Positions 29,883 to 39,588 of a stretch of 64,000 nucleotides of DNA are shown here, piece by piece. A model generated the notes under the pieces. It had not been told where the DNA came from. It was given only the letters and a program-made list of their open reading frames with translations, and did not search any database. Origin of the DNA: Symbiodinium natans (lineage: Eukaryota; Sar; Dinophyceae; Suessiales; Symbiodiniaceae); the NCBI GenBank assembly GCA_905221605.1, contig CAJNDS010000735.1:100001-164000 (forward strand). Direction: 5' to 3'. A program made the position numbers and the translations under genes. Each line of letters opens with the position of its first letter. Within the stretch, counting starts at the first letter, position 1.

Positions 29883-30788
29883 CTCTTGAGATCACCAATT
29901 CTCAAAGTATTGGACTTTAAGGTTCAGGGTTTAGGGTTTAGGATTTAGGGTTTAGGGTTTAGGGTTTAGGGTTTGGGTTAGGGTTTAGGGCAACCCAAAC
30001 CCAAACCCTAAGCCCTAAATGTTCTTAAAGTTTGGGCCTTGCAGCTTCGGGTTTGGGGCTAAGGGTTGTGGTTTGGCGTGCTCTGTAGACGTTGATTGCT
30101 CAGTTATTCCGTTGGTTCAGGGTTTAAGGTTTAGTGAGGTATTTCTTTCTGCCCCCCCCAAACCCCCAACAAGAAAAGGAAACGGAAGTTAACACAGAAA
30201 TTCAAAACAGAAGCTCAAACCATGGCTATAGCGAGACATAGTTATAGTTACTCAGTACTTCTAAAGTCTTGCAGTTCGAGTTCCCCACAAGCCCAGAAAC
30301 CCAAAGACCATGCATGCTCAACCCTAGACCGAGAAAGTGTGCAGGTTTGCGGGGTTTAGGGGATTTGGGGGGGGGGTTTCGGGTTGCAGAAGGTCCACGG
30401 GTGAGCCGAAGCCCCGCGCCTCATCTTTGTTTGGGTAGGAGTTCAGGGGTGCGAAGACATGCCCCGACCGCCCGAACGCAGTTTAGGGTTAGGGTTTAGG
30501 GTTCAGGGTTTAGGGTTTAGGGCTTATAAGGGTTTAGGGCTTAGGGCTCAGGCTGAAGGGGTCGGGGTGACAGGTGGGTCTAAGGGGTGTTAGGAATTGA
30601 GGGTTTGGGGTTTAGGTCTTGGGTCTAGGGGTTTTACGGTTTTAGGGGTGTTGGGGTTTTTGGGTTTCGGGGCTTTGGGGGCTTTAGGGGCTTTGGGGGG
30701 CTTTGGGGGCTTTAGGGGTTTGGGGGTTTTAAGAAAATTTAGGGTTTAGCCCAAGTCTCCATGAGCCACAAACTCAGCTACTCCCCAG

Positions 30789-30858
30789 GGCCCTCCGCCT
30801 CCTGCATTTCCTGCGCCTGGCGCGCGTGGTGCGAATGATCAAAACGACCCTCTGGCTG
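30789..30858 (+). CDS. Channel exon H: S4 voltage sensor (ALRLLHFLRLARVVRMIK)
   Basis: CTCCCCAG|G followed by ALRLLHFLRLARVVRMIK then TTLWL. Arg/His/Lys recur every third residue (R, H, R, R, R, K), the hallmark of an S4 helix. Donor GTGAAA; it joins in phase 0 to exon I. With exon G the helix has eight basic positions and one possible gap at the junction. Confidence 0.88.
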
Positions 30859-31357
30859 GTGAAAAGGGGAACCTACAGACCTACAGAAATAGGATACAGA
30901 CCTACAGAAACAGGTAGCCCTAAGCCCTAAACCCTAAACCCTAAACCCTAAAGCTTACAAAACCAAACAATCCCAACCCCACGCCCTGGACCCTGAGCAT
31001 CCCTCGTCCCTGCAGCCTTGCAGCCTGCAGCCCTTGAGCCCAAGAAGGATGTTCGAAGCATGGGAGCTGCATGGCGCATAGCGAGCGAGTGTGGAAGTGG
31101 AAGTGTAAGAGAGAGTGAGAGAGGGAGAGAGTGAGAGAGAGAGAGAGAGAGAGTGAGAGCGAGTGAGAGAGTGTGTGTGTGTGTGTGTGCGCGCTTGTTT
31201 TTGTTCTTGTGCTTGCTTTTGTGCTTGTGCTTGTGCTTGTGCTTGCGCTTGTGCTTGTGTTTTTGTTTGTGTCCGACAGGATTATCGTATTTTGGGGGAG
31301 TATCCAAACCGGACCATCATTTGCAGTGCTGGCTCCCTGAGGAATGCGATCCTGCAG
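30859..31357. repeat. H-I intron with GA/GT microsatellite
   Basis: GA-rich (31105-31170) then GT and CTTGTG-rich (31170-31265) simple sequence. Long Cys/Leu or His/Lys/Ser frames across it on both strands are artefacts. Confidence 0.85.
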
Positions 31358-31384
31358 CACCTGGAGGAGAACACGCTGTCGCAG
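31358..31384 (+). CDS. Channel exon I: S4-S5 linker micro-exon, 27 nt
   Basis: ATCCTGCAG|CAC, then HLEENTLSQ, then GCGCCC (GC donor). Following exon H it gives RMIKTTLWLHLEENTLSQ, similar in shape to the S4-S5 linker (leucines followed by E and S). Boundaries are in phase 0 on both sides. Less certain than the membrane exons because the segment is so short. Confidence 0.55.
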
Positions 31385-31609
31385 GCGCCCGCGTCAAGAA
31401 GATGGCTGAAGCTGGGTGTTTGGGGGATTAAAACCTTTGGTCGCCTAAGCCTTACTACCTTAACCTTACTACGCCAGCCCGAAACCCTGAACCCAAAGCT
31501 TTGCCCTTAGCCCTAAAACCCTGAACCCTAAACCCTTGAACCCTGAACCCTAAACCCTTCAAAGGCTTTAGGGTTCATAGGTTTTGAGTGCCGGTGACTG
31601 TCAAAACTA

Positions 31610-31880
31610 GGGTTCTTTTTGTGGGATCCCTATTATAGTACGGCACCTAGTATTCAGGGTACCCCAAAAGGGATCATAATTTTGACAACCACTCATGTGG
31701 TAACTTCTCTAAAGCATGGCCCCCTTGTGGTGTCCTTCTGATAAGGCGGCCGCTCTTGTTTATTGTACCCGAAAAGGGACCATATTTTTGAGAACCGACC
31801 ATGTATGGCACATGCCTGGCCCCTAAACCTACTTGAGGTCCAAGTACATAACGCATTGGCACGTGGACCTTTCGGATAGA
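31610..31880. mobile_element. Fold-back-like dispersed repeats in the pre-S5 intron
   Basis: TCAAAACTAGGGTTC...GGATCATAATTTTGA (about 31606-31686) and a related TTGTACCCGAAAAGGGACCATA unit (31758-31812) form imperfect inverted pairs. Similar blocks occur at 39190-39300 and 34220-34310. A family-3-like CCAAGTACATAACGC...CACGTGGACCTTTCGG fragment follows. Confidence 0.5.
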
Positions 31881-31998
31881 GCTCATGGTTTTCGGGGAAT
31901 TTTGAGATGTCCATCGAGTTTGTTGAGGCAAAGATTCGGGCTTAGCATCATGTTATGCTTTATGCAGGGCCTAGCACGTCCTTTTCATGCTATTCCAG

Positions 31999-32044
31999 GT
32001 CACGATGACGCAATACAGCCTGCTCCTGGGCGCAGAAGCTGCTG
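31999..32044 (+). CDS. Possible channel exon before S5 (VTMTQYSLLLGAEAAE)
   Basis: TATTCCAG|GTC opens VTMTQYSLLLGAEAAEGLL up to TAG. It follows exon I in phase 0 and lies before S5, where such a segment is expected. The donor and the joint with exon J (phase 1) are not resolved. Confidence 0.4.
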
Positions 32045-32757
32045 AGGGCTTGCTACAGTAGGTTCGTGTGCTTGAACTTCAACAACTAAGTTGCCATGGG
32101 AGAAGTAAGGAATAACGTGCCCTGACTAGAGGCAAGCTTAGGCAGTATAAGAAGCGCATCAACTAGACGCTAGCCAGTTAACCTTGATCTCCTTCAAATT
32201 TTTTCTAGGGTTCACGATTTTCCATTCTGAGGCAAATCGCCCTGTTTTTCTTCATGCCTCCTCCCCCCCTCCCCCCCCACATCAACACATCCAGAGCTTT
32301 TTGCAGCACACAGACTACTCTACAGCACAGCCCATCATAGCCCTCACCCTAAAGCCTGGAACCCAAAACTGCTAAAGACCCTTAATGCGGCGAACTATCC
32401 CGGCATCCGACCTTGGCCCAAAATTCGTCCTCATCGGGCTGAATGGTGGGTAGGACGAGATTCGGCTCGGGCTGGGTACAGGGTTTAGAGCTCAGGGTAT
32501 TAGGGTTTAGGGCTTCGGGTTGAGGGTCCAGGGTTTAGGGGTCAGGGGTAGTCGCTTGCCAGCGGTTTCTGCGAGACGGGGTTTGCGTGGTGTGGTGTAG
32601 TTCCGGCAACTGGACAACTCTGATTCTACTTAACATCATGGCCAAGGTACCGTTTTGTCTTGAAAGGGTATAAAGGCTAGGCAAGGTTGCGAGGGTTTGG
32701 GCTAGGCATCTGATCAGCGCTTTTGGATGTCAATTCCGGGGGCTCGTTTCTCGCGCC

Positions 32758-33084
32758 ATGTCTCTGTGTGTCGACGTGACGCTCATGAGTGGGAAGTCGG
32801 CACAGATCACAGCCAGTCGTGACTGCACCACAGATGATCTCAGAATTCAGGCGCAGACAGCGCTAAGAGTTGGACCAGGCAACTTGGTCAATGCTTCCGG
32901 GGAGGTGCTGCGTCGAGGAGCGACTCTGGGTGAAGCAGGTGTTCAGACGGGAGATGTGCTGACTGTGCAGGTGCAGCAGATATCCCTGGCCGCCACAGCT
33001 AGCAGTTTTGCCGCCATCTTGGGGGATGGGTCTGTCGTTACTTGGGGAGGTTCCCGGGCTGGTGGTGACAGCAGCTCCGTCCAA
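32758..33084 (+). CDS. RCC1-like repeat protein with ubiquitin-like N-terminus, exon 1
   Basis: Starts MSLCVDVTLMSGKSAQITAS. The first about 75 residues look like a ubiquitin/Dsk2-type beta-grasp domain, ending TGDVLTVQVQQI. The first FAAILGDGSVVTWG repeat follows. Exon 1 ends at SSSV(Q); the frame would stop 24 bases later. This N-terminal architecture is frequent in dinoflagellate gene families. The role is unknown; RCC1-type repeats form beta-propellers that bind partners. The gene lies wholly inside the channel intron before S5, same strand, with no telomeric units inside it. Confidence 0.85.
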
Positions 33085-33179
33085 CCATTGCTGCTTACGG
33101 ATACTTGAGAAAATTTGTTGGTACTATCATTCCTAAGAAACAGCTAGAATGATAAGTTTTGCTAGCATCCCAAGTTCAG
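33079..33179 (+). other. Short intron of the RCC1-like gene
   Basis: Removing 33079-33179 (GTCCAACC...GTTCAG, canonical GT-AG, 101 nt) joins the frames but makes that repeat two residues short. Removing 95 nt (33085-33179, or a shifted equivalent made possible by the GTCCAA/GTTCAG similarity) keeps the full repeat but needs non-canonical ends. Which is used cannot be decided from sequence. Confidence 0.65.
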
Positions 33180-34232
33180 TATAGGTTGAAGAATGTGCAG
33201 CAGATCCAGGCGACCGAGAGGGCATTCGCTGCCCTCCTCGGTGATGGATCTGCGGTGACTTGGGGCGATGCTGTTTCCGGTGGCGACAGCCACTCCGTGA
33301 AGGACAGGCTGAAGGCTGTCAAGCAGATCCAGGCTACAAAAACCGCCTTTGCTGCCATCCTCCGCAATGGTTCCGTTGTGACTTGGGGTGACCCCCGGTA
33401 TGGGGGCGATTGCACATCCGTCCAGGACGAGCTGAAGGACGTGCAGAAGATCCAGGCCACAGGAACTTCGTTCGCAGCGATCCGTAGGGACGGAGGCGTC
33501 GTGACATGGGGCTACGCTTGCTTCGGTGGTGACAGCAGCCTGGTCAGGCACCAGCTGAAAGACGTGCTGCAGATCCAGGGCACCATGCATGCATTCGCTG
33601 CTATCCTCCGTGATGGATCGGTGGTGACCTGGGGTGACCTCCAGTTTGGTGGCGACAGTAGCGCTGTCAGGAAGCAGTTCGGGACAGTGCAGCAGATCCA
33701 GGCTACGGAACGGGCATTCGCTGCGGTCCTCCTGGATGGATATGTCGTGACCTGGGGTGATCCTTTCTGTGGCGGGGACAGTAGATCCGTCAAGGATCAA
33801 CTGAAGGACGTGCAGACTATCCAGGCCACGCATTATGCCTTTGCGGCGATCCTTGGTGATGGAACCGTCGTGACTTGGGGCGACCCTCGTTTTGGTGGTG
33901 ACAGTGGCTCAGTCAAGGAGAAGCTGAAGGATGTGCAGCAAATCCAGTCTACTGAGCGGGCCTTCGCCGCAATCCTCGCTGACGGATCTGTTTTGACTTG
34001 GGGGGATGATCTCGCCGGTGGTGACTGCAGCGTTGTCGAGGATCAGCTGAAGGACGTGCAGCAGATCAAGGGCACGGACTCTGCGTTTGCCGCTGTTCTT
34101 GGCGACAGTCGTGTCGTCACTTGGGGCGATCTTTTCTCTGGCGGTGACAGCCTCTCTGTCCAGAACCAGTTGAAAAACGCTGTGCGCATTCGGGGTTTGA
34201 CCGGAAGAAGCGCACGTCGTTCTCTAAAGTAG
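33180..34232 (+). CDS. RCC1-like repeat protein, exon 2: eight 41-residue repeats
   Basis: From YRLKNVQQIQATERAFAALL onward there are eight tandem units of about 41 residues (123 bases), each with AFAAIL-DGSVVTWGD, a GGDS motif and a (Q/E)LK-VQ-IQAT linker; with exon 1 there are nine. The units have diverged but keep register, so the array is under selection or young. After the ninth GGDS the pattern breaks at NQLKN and ends AVRIRGLTGRSARRSLK before TAG, so the C-terminus may be truncated or frameshifted. Confidence 0.88.
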   Translation, partial: YRLKNVQQIQATERAFAALLGDGSAVTWGDAVSGGDSHSVKDRLKAVKQIQATKTAFAAILRNGSVVTWGDPRYGGDCTSVQDELKDVQKIQATGTSFAAIRRDGGVVTWGYACFGGDSSLVRHQLKDVLQIQGTMHAFAAILRDGSVVTWGDLQFGGDSSAVRKQFGTVQQIQATERAFAAVLLDGYVVTWGDPFCGGDSRSVKDQLKDVQTIQATHYAFAAILGDGTVVTWGDPRFGGDSGSVKEKLKDVQQIQSTERAFAAILADGSVLTWGDDLAGGDCSVVEDQLKDVQQIKGTDSAFAAVLGDSRVVTWGDLFSGGDSLSVQNQLKNAVRIRGLTGRSARRSLK

Positions 34233-34312
34233 GGTCCCTTTTATTGGGGGATCCTTCGTTTTAAGGGTGCTGTACTAGAAAAAACCCAAAAAGGGACCCT
34301 AAGTTGCCCTAA
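34215..34312. mobile_element. Fold-back repeat just after the RCC1-like gene
   Basis: AGTAGGGTCCCTTTTATTGG at the left pairs imperfectly with AAAAAGGGACCCTAAGTTG at the right. It overlaps the stop codon region and supplies the last bases of the frame, which may explain the atypical C-terminus. Confidence 0.55.
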
Positions 34313-34737
34313 GTTGGAGAACTACCCGCCCGCCTGTTGTTCTTGTTGCATACTTCTGGATTCTTGGCTGTTGTTGCTCAACTTCCCTGAACACGAAGCA
34401 ACTTCTCTTAAACCTCTAATCGACACCACCCCCCCCCCCCCCAAAAAAAAAAAAAGAAAGAAGAAGTCAAAATAAAACAAAACAACTCCCTCAACCACTA
34501 TTAAACTTTTCCCCAACCCTAAACCCCAAACCCCGAACCCCAAACAGCCTAAGCCCTAAACCCTAAACTCTAAGCCCTAAGCCCTTCTATAAGACCTAAA
34601 GGGTCTCGGGTTGCGGGCTCGGGATTCAGGGTTCAGGGTTTAGGTTTATCAAGTCCCTGCCCTAAACCCTAAACGCTAAACCCTAAACCCTACACCCTAC
34701 ACCCTAAACCCTAAACCCTAAACCCTAAACCCTTGAG

Positions 34738-34792
34738 GTTCAAGATGCTGGCCATGATGCTGTTGCTGCAGCACGTCATCGCGTGCCTGTGG
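34738..34792 (+). CDS. Channel exon J: S5 (MLAMMLLLQHVIACLW)
   Basis: CCTTGAG|G then FKMLAMMLLLQHVIACLW: a hydrophobic helix ending in the H-x-I-A-C-L-W signature of S5 in CNG/EAG-type channels. Acceptor directly abuts a CCCTAAA array. The donor is not resolved (GTGGCC inside the Trp codon region is possible). Confidence 0.8.
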
Positions 34793-35758
34793 CCGGCGCC
34801 TCATTGTGCCATGGTCGGCCCTGTTTAGGGTTTAGGGTTTAGGGTTTAGGGTTTAAGGTTAATATAGGGGGCCATAAGGGAATACTTAAAGGATCAGGGG
34901 ACGGAGGAAGTAGGGTTATACGTTATAATTTGGGCAACTACAGTTTTCAGGGCTTCGAGTTTAGGGTTTAGGGTTGCAATTGCTTCTAGCCCCAATTAGG
35001 GTACTTCTAACCCTACTTCCTAAGTCCCATGATCCTCCAAGTGTAAACCCTGCACCCCTCAGACACCATCAGCGACCCGAAGCCCTGAACCCTAAGCCCT
35101 AAAAGCCCTAAACGCCCTAGTGCGCAGCACAGGGCTTCGTGTATAGGGTTTAGGGTTTAGGGTTTAGAGAGGTTAGGGTTTAGGGCGTATATGGTTTAGT
35201 TTTACAGGGTTTCCCTCAATGCTGCCATGCCCCCTGAAGATGGCGACGGCTTCGGAAGACTCCGCTGGAAGGGGGGGAGGGAGTCCTGCGTAAGACCTTC
35301 TGTCACCCAATAAGGGAAGAGAGGAAGAGAGAGAGGGAGAGATAAACAAAGATAGAGAGAGAGAGAGGGAGATATACATATGTATATATATATATATACG
35401 TATATATACACATAGAGAATGCCCAACGCCAAACCCCGAATGCGCCACAAATTTCGCCCAAAGGTCCACTACATCCTAAACTTACCGAAGCCCTATACAC
35501 CCTAAACCCTACTCGCCCTCCCTAAACCCTGTACACCCTAAACCCCAAACACCCGTGCACCCTAAAACGCTTTTGCATGGTATTCCGCTCTGAACCTGCG
35601 CGGGATCTAGCGCAAAGAAAATCTGCCCACGCCACTGTCCAAGCCCCAAGCTCTAAACCGAAAACCTTAAACCCTAAACCCTCAACCCTAAACCCTAAAC
35701 CCTAAACCCTAAACCCTGATTGAGGTTCGGAGTTGGCACCCTGACCACTTCCCCGCAG
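34793..35758. other. Intron between S5 and pore exons
   Basis: Holds TTTAGGG runs (34825-34850), a fold-back-like TAGGGTACTTCTAACC/TAGGGTTATA pair near 34905-35040, a GA/TA microsatellite (35315-35410) and a CCCTAAA array ending at 35718. An extra small exon for the extracellular turn could be hidden here but none is evident. Confidence 0.6.
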
Positions 35759-35797
35759 ACCTGGCTATCGCAGACCGGGCTCATGGAAACTGAAGCC
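35759..35797 (+). CDS. Channel exon K: turret before the pore (TWLSQTGLMETEA)
   Basis: CCCCGCAG|ACC gives TWLSQTGLMETEA, resembling the W-x-x-x-x-G-L segment between S5 and the pore helix. GC donor (GCCTGG) in phase 0 joins directly to VMFQYTTCLHW. 39 nt. Confidence 0.7.
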
Positions 35798-36497
35798 GCC
35801 TGGTGTGGGGTGTTCGGGGCTTAGGCGTGTTCGGGGCTTGGGGTTTAGGGTTTTAGGGTTTAAGGGTTCAAGGGGTTCAAGGGTTTAAGGGTTTTAAGGG
35901 GTTTAAGGGTTCAAGGGGTTTAAGGGTTCAAGGGTTTAAGGGTTTTAGGGTTTAAGGGGTTTTAGCGGTTTTAAGGTCTAAGGGTTTTAGGGTTTTTAAG
36001 GGTGGAGGGCCCTTTGTCCAAGCTACCCCTGCGAGCCAAGTGTGCCCTCCAAAGCTTCCGGGCTTTGAACGTAGGGTTTAGGGTTTAGGGTTTAGGGTTT
36101 AGGGTTTAGGGTTTAGGGTTTAGGGTTTAGGGTTTAGGGGTAGGGGCTGACTGGTAGTTAGAGCTGGTTTGCTTCGCAATACTTGGGGAACGCGTGTTTT
36201 CTTTGCATGTGCGGGGGGGCGCTGATAACCCTGCTTAAGACTTGAAACTACCCAGGGTCTGTAGAGTCCATGTCGCCATTTCAGACATGGGGGTTACGAT
36301 TTTCAGGATACCATACGTATTATTCGGGGTTCCCTATTTCGTAAACCCCAACACAACTGCCTCGTTTTCCGGATGCTAGGAACTGCTCGCTCACCACACA
36401 TCACCGCAAACCCCAGACCCTAAAGCCACGAAACCTCAGCCACAACAAGTTAACCTAGGGAAGCTCTCTAATTTCGGGTCCATTTTGGAGCAACAAG
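35798..36497. repeat. Intron with degenerate TTTAAGGG arrays
   Basis: TTTAAGGG/TTCAAGGG/TTTTAGGG eight-base variants (35840-36000) followed by canonical TTTAGGG units (36073-36140). No exon seen. Confidence 0.85.
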
Positions 36498-36589
36498 GTC
36501 ATGTTCCAGTACACCACGTGTCTGCATTGGGCCTTCGCACAATTGGGCGTGGGAATCGTCGAGATCGAGGCATACAATGTGCCGGAGAG
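36498..36589 (+). CDS. Channel exon L: pore helix and filter region (YTTCLHWAFAQLGVG)
   Basis: ACAAG|GTC, then VMFQYTTCLHWAFAQLGVG then IVEIEAYNVPE. The Y-x-T-x-L-H-W-x-x-x-Q motif is the pore helix of protist cyclic-nucleotide/voltage-gated channels. The usual potassium filter (GYG/GFG) is not present; LGVGIVEIEA stands there. Last two bases AG plus the G of exon M give Arg (PERFC). GA donor (GATGCC). At 92 nt it is the longest resolved channel exon. Confidence 0.9.
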
Positions 36590-37654
36590 GATGCCCCGAG
36601 GAAGCATCTATTGTGATTCTTGCAGTTTCCTAAGCCCTGAACCCTAAACCCTAAACCCTAAACCTGAAACCCTAAACCCTAAACCCTAAACCCTAAACCC
36701 TAAACCCTAAACCCTAAACCCTAAACCCTAAACCCTAAACCCTAAACCCTAAACCCTAAACCCTAAACCCTAAACCCTAAACAAACCTCATGCCAAAGAC
36801 GTCATCTGGCTGGTGGCGGTCTCGATCTTGTGGCTTCAAGGTTTTCCTAGAGGAGCCTTGCACCTTAAACGCAAGTTATAGATGTACTCAAAATTGAGGG
36901 TTTAGGGTTTAGGGTTTGGGGTGTAGGAAGCTACATATACTACAAGAATTTCGGTACACTTCCTTGTAAAGTCAGTGTATGCAGGTTTCTCCAGGTACGG
37001 TTTCAAATCGTGGGGCAAAGTTTCAGTCCGCAAGCCTAAAGACGTTTAGCCCTCTTCCCTTTATGTCAGTTCCTTTTAAACCCTAGGGTTTAGGGTTTAG
37101 GGTTTAGGGTTTAGGGTTTAACTCAAAACCCTAAACCTTTTAAGACTGGCTGAGGCTTTTTCATTTTCTCGGAACGTTGACCTTATCCACGATTGAGGGA
37201 GACCCGGGAGAAATTCCATTTTGCCACATTTTGCTTTCGCTTGAGCCGGCTAGAGTGAAGGGGTCGCATCAGTCACATGCCATCAAGCGCTTGAACCCCA
37301 GTCCGTGGCGGGTTTCAGGTCTTAGAGTTCAAGCTTAGGGCCCTCAAGCCAAGATGTTTGCCTTTGAATGAAACTACACCCTAGACCCTGCAACCCCTCC
37401 ATACACTCAAGTTCCGAGCTTTGTACAACTTGCTGGTTCTTAGTAGGGAAGGGGTCTTGTGCCGCCATTGTTTTTGTGCTATAGGACCCAAAGAGGCAGT
37501 AGGAGAGAGAGAGAGAGAGTGAGAGAGATGCAAAAACACATAAACAGATATGTATATACATATATATCTTTATTTATTTATGTATGTATGTATATATATA
37601 TATATATATGTAGGTAGATATTCAGCACGTTTATACGAACAAATCAGAGAGAAG
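36590..37654. repeat. Intron with a long CCCTAAA array and microsatellites
   Basis: CCCTAAA units nearly unbroken from 36636 to 36782, TTTAGGG at 36898-36918 and 37085-37120, then GA and TA/TG microsatellites (37500-37615). A Leu/Val-rich fragment near 36800 (VIWLVAVSILWL) looks like S6 but is out of phase with the resolved join. Confidence 0.85.
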
Positions 37655-37715
37655 GTTCTGCATTTGCGTGGCCGTCGTCTCCCTCATCACGACGGCAACT
37701 CTAGCAATGACCTCG
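37655..37715 (+). CDS. Channel exon M: S6 (FCICVAVVSLITTATLAMTS)
   Basis: GAGAGAAG|G, then FCICVAVVSLITTATLAMTS: the inner helix following the pore. Phase agrees with exon L. The 3' edge is probably a GC donor at GCCTTTTC, but the frame stays open to TATAGG, so a later end is possible. A tiny segment near 37893-37913 (EVQQLHI after AGAAG) may encode the next few residues. Confidence 0.8.
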
Positions 37716-37892
37716 GCCTTTTCTCCTTTGAATTATAGGGGTAAACCCTGAAACCCTCAAAACCTAAACCCTGAACCCTAAACCCTAAACCCTAATCCCC
37801 AAGCCGATGTAGGGTTCAAGGTTGGGGCCGCGGATTCCTTCCGGGAAAGGGGTCTTACTTGGAGGTGGGGATGAGGATGTCGGGTTGAGAAG

Positions 37893-37913
37893 GAAGTACA
37901 GCAACTGCACATA
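37893..37913 (+). CDS. Possible 21-nt micro-exon between S6 and C-linker (EVQQLHI)
   Basis: TTGAGAAG|GAA ... ATA|GTTCTC. The residues Q-L-H-I resemble the linker after S6, and about 10 residues are missing between exons M and N in this model. The phase to exon N does not fit simply, so this stays tentative. Confidence 0.25.
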
Positions 37914-38465
37914 GTTCTCACGGGATGTCACCGTATTTTGGGGGGGATGCCTTTTCACCCCGACTCGGAACGGCTCTTATACCGTCAGGCAGTAGTTGGG
38001 CAAGTAGTTGACCTTCACTTTTTTGTGGGTAGTTCAAATCCGATACAATCACGCCGGGCGGCCCTCAGTTTTCGACGTGATCATGGGTTCCCCTACCACC
38101 CCCCCCTTTATACTACTCCCCCTAGGTGCCCCCCCCCCCCCCCCCCCCTCCCCCCCCTGGGTTCCCCCCTTACATGGCTAGGTTTAGGGTTTAGGGTTTT
38201 GGGTTGAGGGTGTAAGTTTGTCACATCCCAATCCCTGGCAGTAAACATGATACAGGTTCAACCATCTTGTCCAAAGGTCAGTACCATCACATCTTTGATG
38301 ACAATCCTGGACAAGAAGAGGCCTGAATTCCTGGGGTTTAGGGTTTAGGCTTTAGGTTTCTCCGAATCTCACTTCTATCAGTGCCTGCAGTGTTTGGGTG
38401 ACATGCACAGCACGTTGCAAACATGCTTCAAGTCGCCCTTGCAGTCCCCTTCCCTGGCGTTGCAG

Positions 38466-38517
38466 GAACGATGAGATGCACCAGTTCTGGAACTTGCGCA
38501 GGTTTCTGCACTTCAAC
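38466..38517 (+). CDS. Channel exon N: C-linker (NDEMHQFWNLRRFLHFN)
   Basis: GCGTTGCAG|G, then NDEMHQFWNLRRFLHFN. Q-F-W-x-L-R-R-F-L is the C-linker signature. The frame continues to a tempting GTAAGA donor (38538), but ending at AAC with a GA donor (GAGACT) joins exactly to GAGATTCCA of exon O and gives FNEIPEELC, the expected spacing. A family-5 fold-back element begins right after this exon. Confidence 0.85.
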
Positions 38518-38534
38518 GAGACTTGCCTACTGTT

Positions 38535-38634
38535 CGCGTAAGAACCCAAAAGAACAAGAATATAGTAATCCCTATATTACCCTCAATAAGGAGGAATGTT
38601 TTCCGATTTTTTTTTGGGGGGGGGTTCTTAAGCA
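38535..38634. mobile_element. Fold-back element, family 5, directly after exon N
   Basis: GCGTAAGAACCCAAAAGAAC at the left pairs with TTTTTGGGGGGGGGTTCTTA at the right; the middle has CCCTATATTACCCTCAATAAGG. The element begins within about 20 bases of the exon's predicted end. Confidence 0.65.
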
Positions 38635-38730
38635 ATCAGTAGTATTGCAATAAGGGCATCCCTTCTTGGGGTTGGTTACTTTATAATGGAACCTTGAACC
38701 AACAACAAGGGGGCACATCTGGCTGGTTTG

Positions 38731-38832
38731 TTAGTAGTGAATGATGGAATGAGGTACCCCATATAATCCCTTAAAGGGTATATATATATATATATAGATA
38801 TATAGGGCCCTAATTCCCTCATTCCCTACTAA
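38731..38832. mobile_element. Fold-back element, family 6
   Basis: TTAGTAGTGAATGATGGAATGAGG at its left end mirrors CCCTAATTCCCTCATTCCCTACTAA at the right. A TATATA core (38778-38805) lies between CCTTAAAGGG-type arms. Confidence 0.75.
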
Positions 38833-39100
38833 GACCCAGGGGAATGGTAGTTGCCTGTCTTGGGGACCGAGTCTGGGGGCGTATCAGCGGCTTTCTGATG
38901 GCTCTGAGCCTACTCAGCGCCATCTCCTCTGAGGCCCCGTGATCTGGTGAACCCTAAACCCTACACCCTAAACCCTAAACCCTATACCCTAAACCCTAAA
39001 CCCTAAACCCTAAACCCTAAACCCTAAACCCTAAAAACCCTAAGCCTAAACCCTAAACCCTAAGCCCAAACCCTAAACCCTAGGCCGAGCTGCAGCCAAG

Positions 39101-39144
39101 GAGATTCCAGAGGAGCTGTGTCATCGTATCACGCGCTTCTTGCA
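39101..39144 (+). CDS. Channel exon O: C-linker (EIPEELCHRITRFLQ)
   Basis: GCAGCCAAG|GAG then EIPEELCHRITRFL plus CA of Gln. The GT donor (GTGGCTTGG) splits the Gln codon; the next exon supplies G and continues YAYH. Both joins keep frame and give the RITRFLQYAYH block typical of the C-linker. Confidence 0.88.
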
Positions 39145-39530
39145 GTGGCTTGGCATGTTATGTGGCGGGGTGCTCTAAAGTAGAACCCGTTTAGGATACC
39201 ACATGGTCAAAATTATGATCTCTTTTGGGGTACCCTAAATTTTTGGTGCCGTATTATAATACAAATCCAATAAGGGAGTATGATTTTGACAATGATACGG
39301 GGGTTTCCGAAAAGAGGGGTACCCTTTTGGGGGTTGCCTTGGTATAAGGATTATGGCATTTTGGGGTATATTTTGGGGGGTCCCTATGTGCGAATGACCC
39401 ATGTCTTAAGTATAAGCCTCCCTCAAAGGCAGAGTCCCCGCGGTCCAAGGTGGGGTTTAGGGTTTAGGGTTTAGGGTCTAGGGTTTAGGGTTTAGGGTTT
39501 AGGGTTAGGGTATTGCTCCAGCCCACACAG

Positions 39531-39576
39531 GTATGCCTACCACGCGCAGACGGCAGCTCGGCTTGATGCGCTTGGG
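39531..39576 (+). CDS. Channel exon P: C-linker (YAYHAQTAARLDALG)
   Basis: CCCACACAG|G then YAYHAQTAARLDALG. GA donor (GATCGC) and the next exon's start GATTGC share GAT across the junction. Phase 0 at the 3' end. Confidence 0.82.
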
Positions 39577-39588
39577 GATCGCTTGACT

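Noticed and set aside
31153-31510. Cys/Ala/Leu-rich frames of 92-139 residues on both strands
   Set aside because: Driven by GA, GT and CTTGTG repeats. The real signal is the short segment at 31358.
36785-36835. Hydrophobic segment VIWLVAVSILWL as an S6 candidate
   Set aside because: The segment at 37655 joins the pore exon in phase and gives a better S6; this one does not fit the frame.
38466-38537. Ending the C-linker exon at the attractive GTAAGA donor (38538)
   Set aside because: That leaves a phase mismatch with the next exon and six extra residues (ETCLLF). The GA donor at 38518 gives exact frame and spacing.
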